NCBI GenBank assembly: GCA_012514445.1
Contig: JAAZAI010000516.1
Location: 1-6,333, forward strand
Source of the DNA: Lentisphaerota bacterium
Lineage (GTDB): Bacteria; Verrucomicrobiota; Kiritimatiellia; RFP12; UBA3636
Reading direction: 5' to 3'
DNA: 6,333 nucleotides
The notes below the pieces were generated by a model. It saw only the letters and a program-made list of their open reading frames with translations. It was not told where the DNA came from and did not search any database. Numbering within the stretch: the stretch's first letter is position 1; each line of letters begins with the position of its first letter. Below, in pieces: positions 6,202 through 6,333 of this stretch. The translations under genes and the position numbers were made by a program.

Positions 6202-6333
6202 GGGTACCCGGTCAGTTTCTGGGGTTGCGGAGCGTGTCGCATTTGCCTGTGCGTGCTGCCGATCTGAAACCGTGCGCCCGCAGCGGCGCCTCTACGCCCC
6301 GTGGAAATGGCGCATCCCATCGTCCGCAAGCCC
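6202..6333 (+). other. Region after truB to window edge, no supported gene
   Basis: These 132 bases hold no convincing gene, RNA or strong terminator. GGGTACCC (6202-6209) is a short palindrome, and the first 19 bases resemble a stretch between yebC and ndk. An ATG at 6307 opens a frame to the window end (M-A-H-P-I-V-R-K-P), but no Shine-Dalgarno precedes it at proper spacing and nine codons are too few to judge. It may be the start of the next gene. Confidence 0.35.

Noticed and set aside
6307..6333. Start of a new gene at the right edge
   Set aside because: Only nine codons are visible, with no properly spaced ribosome binding site and no recognisable N-terminal motif, so it cannot be supported as a gene from this window.

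Overview
This is a GC-rich bacterial window (third codon positions are mostly G or C). It holds six genes, all on the + strand and closely packed, with gaps of roughly 50 to 90 bases or a small overlap. Every predicted product belongs to a recognisable family. I see no mobile element, CRISPR array, RNA gene or phage-like segment.

Layout: (1) bases 2-835 are the 3' part of a PflX-like radical SAM protein (COG1313 type), cut by the left edge. (2) Bases 923-1672 encode a YebC/TACO1-family protein. (3) Bases 1749-2891 encode a double-length nucleoside diphosphate kinase whose first domain has lost its catalytic residues and whose second has kept them. (4) Bases 2884-4044 encode a class I PLP aminotransferase of the aspartate aminotransferase type, starting inside the end of the kinase gene. 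(5) Bases 4120-5415 encode MurA, the first committed enzyme of peptidoglycan synthesis, with Asp in place of the usual catalytic-loop Cys. (6) Bases 5464-6201 encode the tRNA pseudouridine-55 synthase TruB, in a short form without a C-terminal PUA-like extension. Bases 6202-6333 have no supported gene.

Organism: high GC, the style of the YebC protein, the tandem NDK and the Asp-type MurA would fit a member of the PVC superphylum (Verrucomicrobiota, Kiritimatiellota or Lentisphaerota-like). This is an inference from remembered family resemblance, not a search result, and is only moderately secure.

How the genes fit together: they are growth-related housekeeping functions (translation or regulation, NTP supply, amino-acid nitrogen transfer, cell wall precursor, tRNA modification), probably read as one or two co-directional units. 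A GC-rich hairpin between yebC and ndk may mark a partial transcription boundary. The kinase and aminotransferase are probably translationally coupled. No wholly new system is evident. The points most worth a second look are the degenerate-plus-active NDK architecture, the Cys-to-Asp MurA, the cysteine-bearing tail of the radical SAM protein, and a terminator-like hairpin with a nine-T run inside that gene.
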